Below are positions 34,801-47,133 of a DNA stretch of 64,000 bases, piece after piece (position 1 is the stretch's first letter; each line of letters opens with the position of its first letter). Source of the stretch: Scolanthus callimorphus (Eukaryota > Cnidaria > Anthozoa > Actiniaria > Edwardsiidae); contig CM066917.1 of NCBI GenBank assembly GCA_033964015.1, positions 29,029,951 through 29,093,950 of the forward strand, in the 5' to 3' direction. The position numbers were made by a program, and so were the translations under genes. A model generated the notes under the pieces. The model was not told the origin of the DNA. It was given only the letters and a program-made list of their open reading frames with translations, and searched no databases.

Positions 34801-37800
34801 AATCAGATTCTTACCCTGTTTCGCCTGTGCCGTCGCCTGGCAACCGTCGCGGCTGGTTTTCGTTGAGAGGGAAGCCAGGAGAGTGCACTGGGGGAAACTG
34901 GGCAAGGATCTGATTGGCTCAGATGGTTCTCTTGTTGGAAAAGCTAGTGCAGTCAACTGGCTTCCGTCGTGACGTCGTCTGGTCTGGATTTCGCTAAGTG
35001 AAGTCAGGCGCGTGAACTGGGCAATTATCTGATTCGCTCAGATGAATTGACTGAGCTTTGTTCTGACAAGACGTGTTTTTTGTTCTAGGCTTTCTCAAAA
35101 TTGCAACAGCGAGAAGCCGAGCTCAAAAAGCTCCGTGATGGACTTTTCGAGTTTCAGAAGCGCCGACCACGCCCTAACAGTGAACTAGTCAGACGGAACG
35201 GCTTCCAAAAGTACCTAGAGATCTTTTATAAGCGACCAGACGTTGAGATTCCAGAGGAGGACGAGCTGAACGAGGAGAAAGTTCCGGAATATAAGGAGGA
35301 AGATGTTTTTGCTCCTGACAGACAGCCTACGGGATTCTTCGCTATAGATATGAACGCTTTACAGAAGAAACCGCAACCTGAAAAGCCGGTTAAAGAGGAA
35401 ATAATGTGTCTTTCTATGCCCGAGTTTCAGCCGGAGGCTAGGCCTACATCACCTCAGGTTGAAGAAGCTGATGACGTGACAAGGGATTTCGTAGAGAGTA
35501 GAGAGGGATTTACCCCTCACGACTTAGAAATGGAAGACAAAGATGACATGATTAATAAGGACCAAAAAGCAACATCTAGAGCATCCACTGCGCCAATACA
35601 TAGGCGTATCATGGAGATCGGCCCTCCTTTGATTGGCCAGGATCGCGAGCGATACATTGTCGAGGTTCCGAAGACAGAGCGATACCCGTCGTCGACGCAT
35701 TGTCGGCAAATGAACGCGCGGCGGGTCGCGCGGATGGCTAACCGGATAGCGGAAGGAAAGGAAGCATTCGTAATAGCACCGGACGGCTTCATACCAAACT
35801 CTGTTGTTGTATCTCTGTTTAAAGATTTAAAGAAGGAAGTTAAGGAAGAGCATAGAATATGGAAACCACCGACACTTACCGAGGAACAGTTGGCTGAACT
35901 TCTAAAGAGAAAGGTAGGGATACTACATGTGTGGGGTTCGTTGTTATCGCAGATTACGTGATGAAGATGTCTTGTCACAACCCCCGCCTTCCAGTCCGTC
36001 TTACCATACAGTTGCTAGTGCCGCGTATTACAGAGCGCACAGAAGTCATTTTACCTGGAATGGTCCATGCTACAATAAGGGGCCGACCATTTAACTTTTG
36101 AGGAGGGGGGGGGGGGGGTGATTTGGTCCGTGTAAGATTTTTTTTTATACCTCAGTTATGCGGCGAGAAAGTTTTGTCCAATAAGAAAGAAGGGTTTTAG
36201 TCACATTTTTGCTGTGTAGGAATTTTTTTTGAAATCAGTAATTAGTAATTACTGACACCCTTCTTTTTTTCTTCCTTTTTTGTAGAAGAAATCCAAATCG
36301 CCCGAGGTCGAGCCAGTGGTGCCGAAGAAAAAATCGCCAACAAAGTCGAACTTCGCGGAGCAGCTCAAGTTTGCAATGCGTGATATTCCATCGCCAGAAC
36401 CAGAACCAGAAGAAGATATCATGCGCTCTCCCACGCCAACACCTCCCCCTTCCCCTACCCCCAAGGAGCCCACTCCCCCGCCCACGCCTAAGCCGTCACC
36501 ACCGAAGGAAGTCAAACCCAAGAAACCGATAGAGAAGTTTATATCGCGGCCAAAACCACCAACACCACCCCCGTGAGTATTAAGATTTAATATTGTAGCT
36601 TTCATTAAACTGCATGATCTACACTAGCCAAGTTATGGACGATTCCAGTTACAATTTGGCGCGCTGCGTGAGTAAATAAGAAACATTTGGCGAACAAAGT
36701 ATAAAGAACGCGCACGCTGCTTTTTGGTAGTGGTATTAAGCCCGTTCACACGGCGCGATCTTAGCTACGATTTCAGGGGCGACTTTTGCGGCGATCGTCG
36801 ACGTCATATCGCGCGATGTGAACGGCGATTTGGCTCTGTTTGTTTGCCGCATCCCAGTGGAATTTGAATATGTTCAAAACGCCTGCGATGTCGCCGTGAA
36901 ATCGTCATAAGATCGCCGGTCGTTCATACCGCGCGATATTACATCGCCAGATCGCCACAGAAATCGCACCTCAGATCGTAGCTGGAATCGCGTCGTGTGA
37001 ACGAGCCTTTACATGTCAATGGCATTTCTAAACTTAAAAGTGTACACGCGATTATAGTTGGAATAGTCCATTGAGCGCAAAATTAATGTTGGTAGCACTG
37101 TTAGTTCTGCTGTCCTAGGGATGAATTGTTTTTGAAAATAACAACATCTATGTATATTCACGAGGTTATAGGCTATATTTGATATTTGTAATATGATCGA
37201 GCATGGCTGCAATATAAACATTGCATGCAATTATATTCTTTCGCTTTATGTTACATTATTTTCAATAATTGGACAGATAATTAATTTAATGAATAAATTA
37301 AATGAATAATGCCCTGATGGTGGTTAATGCATTTTGAAGCAAAAACCATGCACTTGATAAGTTACCAAGCGTAAAATACAACTAAAGAACAGAAATAACT
37401 CCACCGCGCATGCATATGCATTTGATGATATGTTAGAGAGCCTCGGTAAGGCTCCGCCATTTTGTTAGCATAGCAACATACCGAGTCAGAGAGAGCATTC
37501 ATTTCCATCGGCTGATTTAGGGTAGATGTAGTTTCTATTGAATAGGCTTGTTGCGCTAGAGGTCACGTGACCCAGTCACCCTTAAATTGGGCAGCTTCAT
37601 AGAAATGATGATCAGAAATGAAAAGAGCGTATTGATTTTAGTAAACAGCCCAAATTTCAGCAAGCTACAAAGCAAACTCAAAGAATGGGATCAAAAATGG
37701 GATCAAAAATAAAACTTGTTTTTTTTAATAGATTTTGTATGGCTGGATTGAGAGCCTTCCTATCCAGTCATACAAATCCTAGTAAAATAAGTGTTTTTGA

Positions 37801-40800
37801 TCTCTCTTTTCGCGTATGCATTGTAGAGAGCTTGAAGCATGTTCTTTTCATTTCTGAGCATCATTTGGATGAAGCTGCTCATTTTAAGGGTGACCGGGTC
37901 ACGTGACCTCTAAGTGCAAAAGGTCGATGTAAATCAAGCTTACAATTTTGTCGTAGATGTTTATTTTGAGATTTATACACGAAATTCTATTCTTAATATC
38001 GAATGAAAACAATAATAAAGGGCTTGCTGACACGGGCTCTTTGCAGGCTAACATGTTAATGGCCTTTTTAAAACGATGTTTTATTCAATGTATTAGCGCA
38101 TGGGCTGCGGAAGAGTTTAACCATAATGACAATGACCATAAAACCGAACCAGAAGATAACGCGTATAACCAAAGGTGAGGCTTAAATAATAAATGATAAC
38201 ATTAAACTAAATCGGGTTAAATCTACTTAAAATAATTTTTTGTTGCATCGCCAAGCGCCCCAAACAGGTTATGCATAAACCCGTTCCCATCTCCTCAGAA
38301 AATGGTGGCTACTGTCAAATGTAAACTGGATTAGACTAGTTTTTGCTTCGTCGAACTGCGAAAATTCTGGTATCTCGCTGGTCCGATTGTAGGAACGTCT
38401 CGTTTCACTTCAAAGTGTTGTTGTTTTGTTCATTCAATTAAATGTGACGTTGTCTTTTGATTATTTTTACAAATTGTGAATACTGTGTATGCACGTTGTT
38501 TCACTTCAGTTTGTTGGTCAAAAGTTATTCGGATGCATCATTGACAGCTTCGAGTCCTTACATCTCCTGCTTGGCTTGATTGCTTGTTCATGCTTGCTGC
38601 ATGCCGTTCTTTCGATAAAAACGTTCCTTTTTTCCTTTCTCTCCTGCATGCATATACTTGCATTGATTCTTGATTCTCACCAAGTAGAAAGTTACAGTTC
38701 ACCCTGTTGCTTGCTGCATTGTTGACAACATGCTTGCTCGTTCTGGCTGCATGCCTTTCGCGCGCTACAAACTTGCCATCTTATTTCTTTCTTCATGCTT
38801 TCATTCTTTTCTTTCTTGCACTCTTCTGTCTCTCCATCAACAAGCAGTAAATCAAGGGAGGTCCAGCTTAGACGTCCTCGCGTGCCTCGACATCATATCG
38901 AGGCTCTGGACGAATCAAGCGCTGCTGAAATGATCAAGAGGACAGATTACAGTCGGTATGCGGAGATAATCACTGGTAAAGTGGAACAGAGAGTGGATGA
39001 TATCATGGCCCTTGCATTTGCTGGGAAGAAATTAGACTCTACATTCCACGTAGAACCGACAGACAACGCTGAGAGTTTAGACCAAGAGATAAGTTTCGAT
39101 GAACACGGACAAAATACCAGAAACTTGCAAGTATATTCAACTTCAAGCCAATCGTTTGCTACCTCGCCGTCTAGCCTTGGACATAATGATCCTAATACCG
39201 CGTTTCAAGCATCTTCATGTTCTACCCCTGCGTTATCACGCTCCACTATTGCAAGCCCTATGTTAGTTGTAACTCCTCCACCTGATAGAAAAATAATACA
39301 AGACAGAGAACAAGACTCTTTGGTATCCCCAAGCGCAGATTTGCTTAAGCCTCCGCCATTTATGCGTTCCTTCGCACCATCTGGTAAAGTAATCCTTAAA
39401 AACAAAAACGTACCGAATTCTACTAGAAATAAACATTCTAGGCATCGCAGATCAACTGGTACTTCGAAACGTTTTGAAAGCGATGTTGGAATGATCACAG
39501 AAGACAAGAGCAAATGTTCAAGTTCACAAAAAATGACATCACAAAGTGGCGCACTGCAGAGAAGCGATAAAAGCGTTGAGGTCGAAAGTGCATTAGCAAT
39601 GGCCTCACAGCCCTTGCGAAGGAACAGCAAACTTAGTATGTCCTCTATAGCTCAGTCTACAAGTAGTGATCTCGGCAAAGTTTCTCTTATCGAGGTGAAA
39701 TCTACATCGGGTAGTAGCTCATTATCCCCAGCAATAAAAAGGCCTGGGCGAATGTCACCCATCGAGGTTGTGTCTTCTTTTAGCGATGAAGAGCCTACCT
39801 CATTTGTCCCGTTTTCAGTGTCCCGTATATTGCAGGCAAGAGCACCTGATTTAAGCATATTCGACTCAGTGCTGAGGATTAGTAACAACGAGTTGGCATT
39901 TCTAAGCTCGCCGCCATGTTCTGTGTCGAGTGAGGATTCTATTGACAGCATCGACGAAAGCCTCATTGAACGTTATACGGGAACAGACGTGCATGTGGAT
40001 ACAATACTGAGTTGCATTCGCCCGCCATCTGATGACTTCCAACACTCGCCAGTACCTTCCCTGACAGGAAATGTTTCCTCGAAAGATCTTGACACTTGCT
40101 TTAAAACCGCGAACAGGAAATATCTGCATCGAGACTCAGCTTCCATTCATTTTCCAGGTAGTAGCAATTCCACGCACCTTTCAAATAGTGTTACGAGCTT
40201 TGCAAGTATAGAAGCTGATCAAGATAACTGTGAAGGAGAGGAGAGGAGTGGCGTTGTGGTATCAGTTGCTGCTGCTCCGAGCGTTCTGACAGATAGAACA
40301 AACGACACTCCAAATATCTTGGATGCTGCTAAACCAGAAAATGAAAGACACGAACATGCGCTCGATGATGATAAGGACACAGCTGGTTCGGTTATTCCAA
40401 GCGTTTGTCGTATAGCTCAAACAGACTATCTTTGTCAGGCACTCCTGCTCGGTTCAGCGATATTTCACAAGATGAGTTCATCAGTCATACTTTTAGAGAC
40501 GACAGCTCCCAGGACGAAACAGGTATTGATTTCTCTCGCTCAAATAGCACTAATGAATCCTGGAATAACATGGGGCACAACCCAAACGTTGATACTTCAG
40601 AAGGTGAGTGTATTCATCAGCTTTCACAGAGTAAACTTGCATTAAACAAGACAGCATTAGTTCGCCAGGAATGTTCGTTAACTAAGGAAGACAACGTGGA
40701 CCTTTCCATAGAGGCCAAGACACAAGATAGTGCATCGCTTGGAGCCAGGTCTTCACCCGACTACAATGAAACATCACTTCATATTTGGCCTCTAGTGGAA

Positions 40801-43800
40801 CTTGGTGATCACGAAGATTCAGGTAACAGATCTTCATCCGGGTACTGCATTGAAACACACTCAAATACAGAGTTATCAGTTTATCTTGGCGATTCCGAAG
40901 CTTCGAAGAGCCAACGTTTGTCCACCTACAGGCAAGGAATATCTCCAGAAGTAGAGTTCCCAGTGCAATCCAGTGATGTTAAACATGCAGAGATGTGTTC
41001 TCCCAAAGACTTCATCGAAACACCACCAAATACAGAGCTGTCGTTGCACCCTAGTGGACGTGATGTTCGGGCAAATAGATTTTCGTCTGATGGTTCTAAT
41101 GTCATAACAGCGAATGTAGTGTCTCTTGAAAGTCTTGGTGACTCACAATTCACGACGACCAGTTCAGCGACTTTGTCAGAGTGCAACCGAGCGAACGTTC
41201 CAAAGAATGAGCTCTCCCTTTGTGACAATGAAGACTCTGAGAAACTTTACACTACATATGTTAGTAGCAAAGCTAATACCCCTCCTACCTACCTGAATTC
41301 TCAGCGATTTCGTTTAGGCGGCCCGAGACAGAACAGACATCTGGTGTCCGTGAACTCCCGCTCAATGCTGCAGAGAACTAAGACAATGGAGAAATTAGAC
41401 TTGCCATCACTTAGGAGGTACATGCATACATTTTGCTTCAATGCTAGGATAACTTTTGTGTTATTGCTCTGCTTGACAAATGCTTTGACAATTCTGACAT
41501 GAAGCATTCTTTGGTTGCCACATCCATTTCCTTTATCTTTTGTTCTATGTTTGTTTCTTCTTCTTTCCTCTCTAGTTGGTAAACGTTCCCTTCCGTCTTT
41601 TTTACTACTTTTAGCGTCTATCTCCAGTCAGGTTCACCTCTAGTTGTAAATTATTCACTCGAAAAACAGAATAAACCAAACATAAGCCAATGTTTTGATA
41701 AATATAAATTAAACAAAACTATACCAACCTTGATAAATAATATTTCAGACAGGAAAATGGAGCTCCTGTTCGTATTTCCTTTATTGCTTGCTAACATGAT
41801 CTGATCATTTCCCCCAGTCCTACCCCTCCACGGGAGCCAACACCACCACCACCTCCTCCAACGCCACTGCCAGAGTTCATTACGCAGTTTATGGGAACCC
41901 TGTGGTTTGAGAAGTTCTTCCCCAACGCTCAGTCTGACGTAAGTAGTAACACTGTGTTATACCTTGTATATTAGTTTGGCATGTTTATATTTAGTCACGT
42001 CCATCAAGCAAATAGGTCAATTTATCTGGTCCATTGAAGGGATCTCCCGCCTCATGATGACTTTCCTTTTATCCGTTGTACTGATATGAAAAGGCGGGTT
42101 GAACTGCTAGCTATTGAGAGATGGTCCCGGTCCCAAAAAAATTGTTCACACGAGCAACTCCTAACGCCGGGTCAGAATTCGTCTGTTCCGGTTTACAAGA
42201 TATCTTGATACTATGTAATAAGTCCTGTCATGTTCACATTGTCTGAAAGTATCGACTGATATCACTAACATTGTTCCTTTTATCTTTGTAGACATTTCCC
42301 AAGCCGTGGAGCGTCAGTAATTTCATCGATGAGTTGCTGAAAATCCTTCCGAAGTGTAACGACTTTGAACTCAAGACCCAGATCCTCGCGGTAATTTGAG
42401 CACACAGTTTCTTCTTGGCGTTTTATTTAATGAAAGCAGAAAATATACAGTCTTGGATCTCAAAACATAACTACTCTTCCAGTGAGCATGTTATCAAGAA
42501 TACACTCGCCTTTGTTCCCCTGCAAAACTTATCAATTGAAACCACAAAAATTTCGCCAAAAATTATCGACCGACGTTGCAAAACTTCCTTATAGAAAATT
42601 TCCCCTTTACCTTATTTGGAAGGTCTGTAAGTATCTTTCCTCATATGTTAGCAAATATTATAGAAAAATTCACCAAAACTTGCGTACTCTTGATCGCCAT
42701 TTTGTTTTTGTCTCGGCCAAAGGGCCTTGTCGAGGTTAAAAAAACAAAGGGAACCCACGCGGATTCCCACGCGGAATGATGAAAATTATTTAACTTCTCT
42801 TTGCAGGCTATTATGCTACTAAACCGTCAAGACCCATTAGAGCGGGAATGCTCTGAGCGCGTGAGCCGCGCCCTCATAGCGGAACTAAACGTCCCTGATC
42901 CCCCATCCGCGCACGGCCCATCCAATGCCAAACAGTTCCTCAAGGTGGATATGCAACTGTTACAAGCGATGAAGATCTACAACATCTCCCTGGTGGCGGA
43001 GCTTATGTCCCAGTATGTTGACGGGGACGAGGAAGTCAGGTATAAGGTTATTTGGAAATGAATTTCAAAATATTATGTCCCTAGGACTTGTCCCCTAGTC
43101 TCTGCCGGCTTTAACTCACTTGGATTTTCTTCCTGTCACAGACAATTTGTCCAAGAGATGTTTGTCACAATCGGTATCCACGACCCGGGCAGCTTCTTCC
43201 CTCAGGAACTCGACAGCTTTGAGATACATGTAAGTTATAGAGCGGTTTTCACATGACTGTCGTGAAAACAATTGCAATTGAGCAATCACTAGCCAATCAG
43301 AATCGAGAGAAATCACGACTTGTTCCTCAATGGCTTTTTCTCAGCCAATTGCAAGCCGAACCAATTACTAAGTAATTACACAATCGTATTTGCTACAGAA
43401 TTTGTTTGGCTGAGAAAAACGAGTAGCCAATGAGAACGCAAAGCAATCGCAATTACATAACGAGTCTAGACAGTCATGTGAAATCCGCTCTAAAAGGGTC
43501 ATTTGTTTTGTGCAATAACTTAAAACTGGGAAACTGAGTAAGCCCTGACTTGAATACGCACTGACTTGAACAGATGCTCGATACACAGCTGTCACCCCAT
43601 TTACGTATCTTCACAGGGAATTTCTGCAGAAACCCATCCATGGGAAAAGCTGAATTTTCCATGGTAGAAGAATGGGAAGTGTTCGGATTTCCCATGGATA
43701 TCCATGTGAATTCCGAACTCTTCCTATGTAGGGAAATTCCAGCCTAGCCCCTGGCGTTCTGGGCGGGCTTCCTGTGGTGAAAGCGCGACGTCGCAAGAAG

Positions 43801-46800
43801 GTGACGCCACAGGAAAAGTTTGAGCCCGCGCACATTCATTCAGCGGTTTACCTTCTCACACTGCACACAAGGAACGCGTGGGACCAGACTGGGGAAATTC
43901 AGCTTTCCCCTGGGGGGGGGGGGGGGGGGTGAGAATTGACAAATAATGACGAGTTGGTTTACTTTGTGTATTTAGTATTTTCTGCATCACTCGTGCTTTG
44001 AAATGTGAGCTATAACCAGAATGTTATGTCCTGAAAGACAGGCAGAAAAATTTGTCGCCCAGTTGATCGTTTTCTCAAATCTCCTAATCAGTTTCTCTGT
44101 ACGATGTATAATTAAGGTTGGGAGAAGTAACACATCGATAAATGTAAGAGGAAGCTAATATTATCACTGTCTTTGGCAGGATTTGCCGGGAAACCGTCGC
44201 AAGGCTCGTGTACGCGAGATGTGTCTCAAATGGCTCGATAAGTGGCTCAAGCAGTTCAAGGAACACATTCGCTCGTTGGCGGGGAAGATCGGCCGAGCAC
44301 AGGCTGGGAGTGTTGTCAAGTGAGTGTCGAAAGTAAATCAGACTTGCGTGTTCTATGCGTTCTATTGGTTGAGTTCTGGGGTCTTTGTTTAGTCAACCAA
44401 TCAGAATGCGAAAAAAATACAGTTGACTCTTGTTTCTTGGGTCACGACTAAACACAAGTCGTATTTCGTTTTGATAGTTTTGCGTTTGAAACGGCGCGTT
44501 GTCAAGGCCGGTTCATAATGTTGTCAAGGATTGCCGAGACAAAGGTTCAAAATTTACGTGCTTTTCCTTGCGAAGTCCATTTGAGAACTTACTTTTCAGA
44601 CACACAAACAATCGCGAAAACTTAACAACAAAACTATAACTGGCTTACTAACTGGAAAGCGCAGTAAGACTTTATTCGTTCCCTGATTGGTTGGTTGTTG
44701 AATTTGTATCGTTTATGATTGAGTGTCTTTACTTTGCGTTTAGTTTTACGACATCCTGCAATCCGCTCTATCACATTATTAATCATTGTCGCCCCATTCG
44801 TTACCGTCAATCCGCCATGGATCAAATCCCCGTCAATCCGCCAAGGATCAAATCATGACGTTTCGCTGTTTGGTGTTTTCAGGGGAACAAAAACACCCAA
44901 GACGCCGTCGACCATCAAGGGGATCCTGAAGAAGGAAGATGGGAGCGAGGCGCCCAGTAAATCCCCAGCAGGTTAGTGTTCAGGTTCCTCTGCTAAGCAC
45001 TTGCCGTATGGAGTTTTATACCAAACCTTAGAAAATAAAGTCAATCAGAAAGCAGTATCGCCGTTGTGTACTATTTTACTTTAGTATGAGTCAACTAGAG
45101 GTCTATAGCAAATCCTGCATTTCTATTGGTCACGCTACTAATGGTCTATTAGCGATAGATCTTGATTTGGAAACTGGCGATTATTGCTTCTGCTTTTCCG
45201 CGAAGAAAATATGGCACAGGTAATAATTTTATCTGTGATCGACCATTTAGTTGATTTATACTAAAACAATTAGACCTCTCGGCCTCAAGGGCCAGAATTT
45301 CTGATAGACCATTCGACCTGGCCTCCTCCGCAGGCATCTCTCGGCTCAAAACAAGAAAACAACGCGCGGGGTTGCTGTGCTGGGGCGAAAACGCGCGAGA
45401 AGACTAGGCACGAGCAAAACGTCGAGGAGAGGAGCGCGGGCTCACCTTCAACTGCCAAGGCTGGAAACCGAGCCGAAAACACTCCACAAAAGACGCCTGT
45501 GGAGGAGGCTACATTCGGCCCAACGGGAACTGCTATGGACTTCAAACCGATTTGTAATGTTTCTAAGACTTGCAAGACATGTTCGTATTGCAGGAAGTTT
45601 TCGTTCAGTATTAGAAGACGAATTACGTGTAAAAATGTCTTTATAGACATCTAAAAACAAAGTTTCAGATTTGATTTACCAAATGTCATCGAGAACGTTG
45701 CTCTATATTGTCTAAATCAGCCGATGGAAATGGATGATTTCTCCGACTTGGTATGTTACTATGATGTCAAAATACGATTCAGTCATTTCTGGCATCTTGC
45801 CTTGATTACCCATGATGCACCTGGGGCGAACTCGTCTGTTGCAGTGTGAGCTTCACTGATACTTGTCATCTGTTTTATTCCAGTCAAGTTCGACATGGAG
45901 GCGCTAGGTTCAGTTGCAGCCGATATCGCATCTCCTGTGGAGGCTGTCAACTACTTCTGCGAGATGAGAATGCAAGACGAGCTCGAGAAAGCCAAGGCCA
46001 GAGCGCGTGTCAAGACCCCTCCCCAAGCCAAGGACAACTCACGTAATACAATACTGATACTTCCCAAGATCCATAGCAAGCGTAGTTTAGCACGCCTCGG
46101 CGAGACCCATTGTAGTCATTGTCATCCAGAGAGGGAGACGTCACTTTCGCTAGGTAAGCTGGGATACCTACTCTCCATTCTCGTACCCAGAGCTCCCCGG
46201 CTCGTCTCCTCTCAGGGGATGTTCTGGTGACATCCAATAGACCTCCTCGGCTTGGGCGTAATGTTTTCCCATTTTAGATCACGTGCCATTCATTTGAGTA
46301 AACTTTCTTTGTTTGGGTTGTTCCCATATTCATATATCCTGAGTGGTTGTCACCAGAGCCTCCCCCCCCCCCCCCCCCATTGCGCATGAGTGCTATTTTC
46401 AGGGCACTCATGCGCAATGACTACTGTTAAAAAATGCCACCAGAACAATACATCGTGGTCCATGTTCGTTTGAAGTGAGCGAAGCGTTACGACGACTAGA
46501 TCTTAGAAAGTTTGACCGGGGCTGAGTGTGGGGATGGTCTCTGGTGCCGATTTTTAGTATTTTCGAGCAACACCCACCCACCCCCTTCACGCGTCCAGTC
46601 TGTAACAAGAGGGCAATTGGAATAGAATAGAATACATGTTCTATATAACGTTTGTCGGCGAAACAGGCACCATTGTTTTTTTATATGTGTTGTATGTATT
46701 ATACTCGAAGACACTAGCTTTAATGACTGTATGTCAGCGGTTACAAGCTACTCTAAAATTTGAGTGAAAACGAAGCACATTTTTTCCGTCTCCAAAAGCG

Positions 46801-47133
46801 GCCCTCTTTCCGTGTCACGTGATCACTGTCCACCAATGGGAATGCGCCAAGATGTAGCATTGTATTATAATGCCATATTCTGCTTTTAATATTTGACTCG
46901 GTTGTTCTTCTACAGCCTTCCCGCTGCCCCCTATATACGCGCACAGAAAGGAGATCCCGTTATCTAACGTTTCACTGCGCCTAAAGACCATGACGCTCAA
47001 CCCATTCCCAGAGGAAGCCGACATACAGCTGTACGAGGCGGCCCGGCACGCACAGCTTGTTACTTTACGATCTGCGCAAAAATATTTCATCCCTTCTCAG
47101 TCCTATGTGCAGAGAGAACCTTTGGAAAGCTAG
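25817..47133 (+). CDS. WDR97: Large WD40-repeat protein, WDR97-like
   Basis: Twenty-five coding exons fit in phase: 25817-26218, 27673-27731, 28082-28139, 28250-28303, 28786-28977, 29718-30080, 30960-31095, 31649-31750, 31880-31926, 32117-32323, 32932-33001, 33339-33521, 33701-33946, 34463-34689, 35089-35913, 36286-36572, 38848-41417, 41818-41938, 42292-42390, 42807-43039, 43142-43229, 44180-44319, 44883-44971, 45884-46153 and 46916-47133. The product is about 2428 residues, or 1571 without exon 17. The first ~700 residues are WD40 repeats (SGSADCTIRVWSLD; CSTDGSVRIWDEA). Charged coiled-coil-like sequence follows in exons 14-15, then a Pro-rich linker, then a helical C-terminal region with TLWFEKFFPNAQSD and WLDKWLKQFKEHIR, and a late THCSHCHPE cysteine/histidine cluster. 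The WDR97 assignment is from recalled architecture and C-terminal motifs. The function is uncertain; a ciliary or sperm role is only a suspicion. Exon 17 has one frame break near 40403-40405. Confidence 0.82.
26777..27602. mobile_element. TIR element in WDR97 intron 1
   Basis: Left TAAAGTGCCACTATTATCA is inverted exactly at the right end as TGATAATAGTGGCACTTTA. The ~825-bp interior has no coding signal but has GTTGCCATGGCAA-like palindromes near 27072 and 27289. Confidence 0.8.
30281..30835. repeat. GGGATCCCA minisatellite (about 20-21-bp units)
   Basis: More than twenty degenerate units built on GGTGGGATCCCACCTGGGATA and AAGGCAGGATCCCATATGGG alternate, forming a higher-order ~60-bp pattern. 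The core GGGATCCC is self-complementary, so open frames appear on both strands as by-products. It lies in WDR97 intron 6. Confidence 0.9.
31130..31575. repeat. TATGG/TTTGG low-complexity region
   Basis: This is a degenerate array of ATGGTATGG and TGGTTTG words on the plus strand, asymmetric in composition (G and T rich, little C). It lies in WDR97 intron 7, starting about 35 bp after exon 7. Confidence 0.85.
32537..32818. repeat. Element related to the 15.2-15.7 kb repeat, reverse orientation
   Basis: It ends CTAGTTTAGCCAGGGCTTTA and contains GACACATGTATAG, GAAACATCGCACGCGTGTGT and CTTGTGAAGAAACATTTC. Equivalents on the other strand occur in 15208-15735. It lies in WDR97 intron 10. Confidence 0.6.
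33035..33290. repeat. Dispersed repeat in WDR97 intron 11 (pair with 42500-42775)
   Basis: Both copies contain CCTTATAGAAAAT, then GGAAGGTCTGTAAGTAT and CTCGGCCAAAGGGCCT in the same order and strand. The family has no clear termini. The second copy lies in WDR97 intron 19. Confidence 0.6.
34262..34372. repeat. AT-rich simple sequence
   Basis: Nearly pure A/T with repeated AATTATTAAT and TTAATTAAT words, upstream of WDR97 exon 14. Short CAT/ATC trinucleotide runs follow near 34390-34410. Confidence 0.8.
36738..37010. mobile_element. MITE with AGCCCGTTCACACGGCGCG terminus
   Basis: The left end is AGCCCGTTCACACGGCGCGA; the right end ATCGCGTCGTGTGAACGAGC is its inverse with few mismatches. Many GCGAT and ATCGC words lie inside (subterminal repeats). 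It is flanked by TTA-like sequence on the left and TTTA on the right. Confidence 0.75.
37434..38047. mobile_element. TTAAAGAGCC-type MITE, longer copy
   Basis: It starts TTAGAGAGCCTCGGTAAGG and ends GCTGACACGGGCTCTTTGC, with CATAGCAACATACCGAG, CGGCTGATTTAGGG and AACAATAATAAAGGGC inside. It matches the family at 15846-16073 and 61791-63705. It sits in the intron before the giant WDR97 exon. GGTCACGTGACC-like palindromes also occur inside. Confidence 0.7.
38848..41417 (+). other. WDR97: Giant symmetric exon 17 of the WDR97-like gene
   Basis: The acceptor is a long pyrimidine tract ending AACAAGCAG; the donor is AG before GTACAT. The exon enters and leaves in phase 2, so it can be skipped without changing frame. 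It encodes about 857 residues rich in Ser, Thr, Asp and Glu, with no recognisable fold. Its flanking exons end PPTPPPP and begin PTPPREPTPPPP, so the exon interrupts one proline-rich linker. Two long overlapping open frames (to 40645 and from 40405) are joined only by a one-base shift near 40403-40405. Confidence 0.75.
43240..43490. mobile_element. TA-flanked GAGCGG MITE (copy 2)
   Basis: The termini, TA flanks and interior are the same as at 23777-24028. The left end begins 11 bases after the last base of WDR97 exon 21, immediately after the donor GTAAGTTA. Confidence 0.85.
45550..45780. repeat. TTAAAGAGCC-type MITE, partial
   Basis: It contains AGAAGACGAATTACGTG, AACAAAGTTTCAGATTTG and CAGCCGATGGAAATGGAT, matching the copy at 15846-16073 across about 150 bp. 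It lies in WDR97 intron 23. The outer termini were not identified. Confidence 0.55.
46176..46236. repeat. Truncated CATTCTCG MITE terminus
   Basis: CATTCTCGTACCCAGAGCTC and the next 40 bases match one end of the elements at 2858-3077 and 57166-57378. No opposite end follows. It begins 23 bp after WDR97 exon 24. Confidence 0.55.

Noticed and set aside
38795..38847. Coding sequence left of 38848 in the long frame
   Set aside because: It is the pyrimidine tract and acceptor of exon 17; the preceding exon joins at 38848 in phase.
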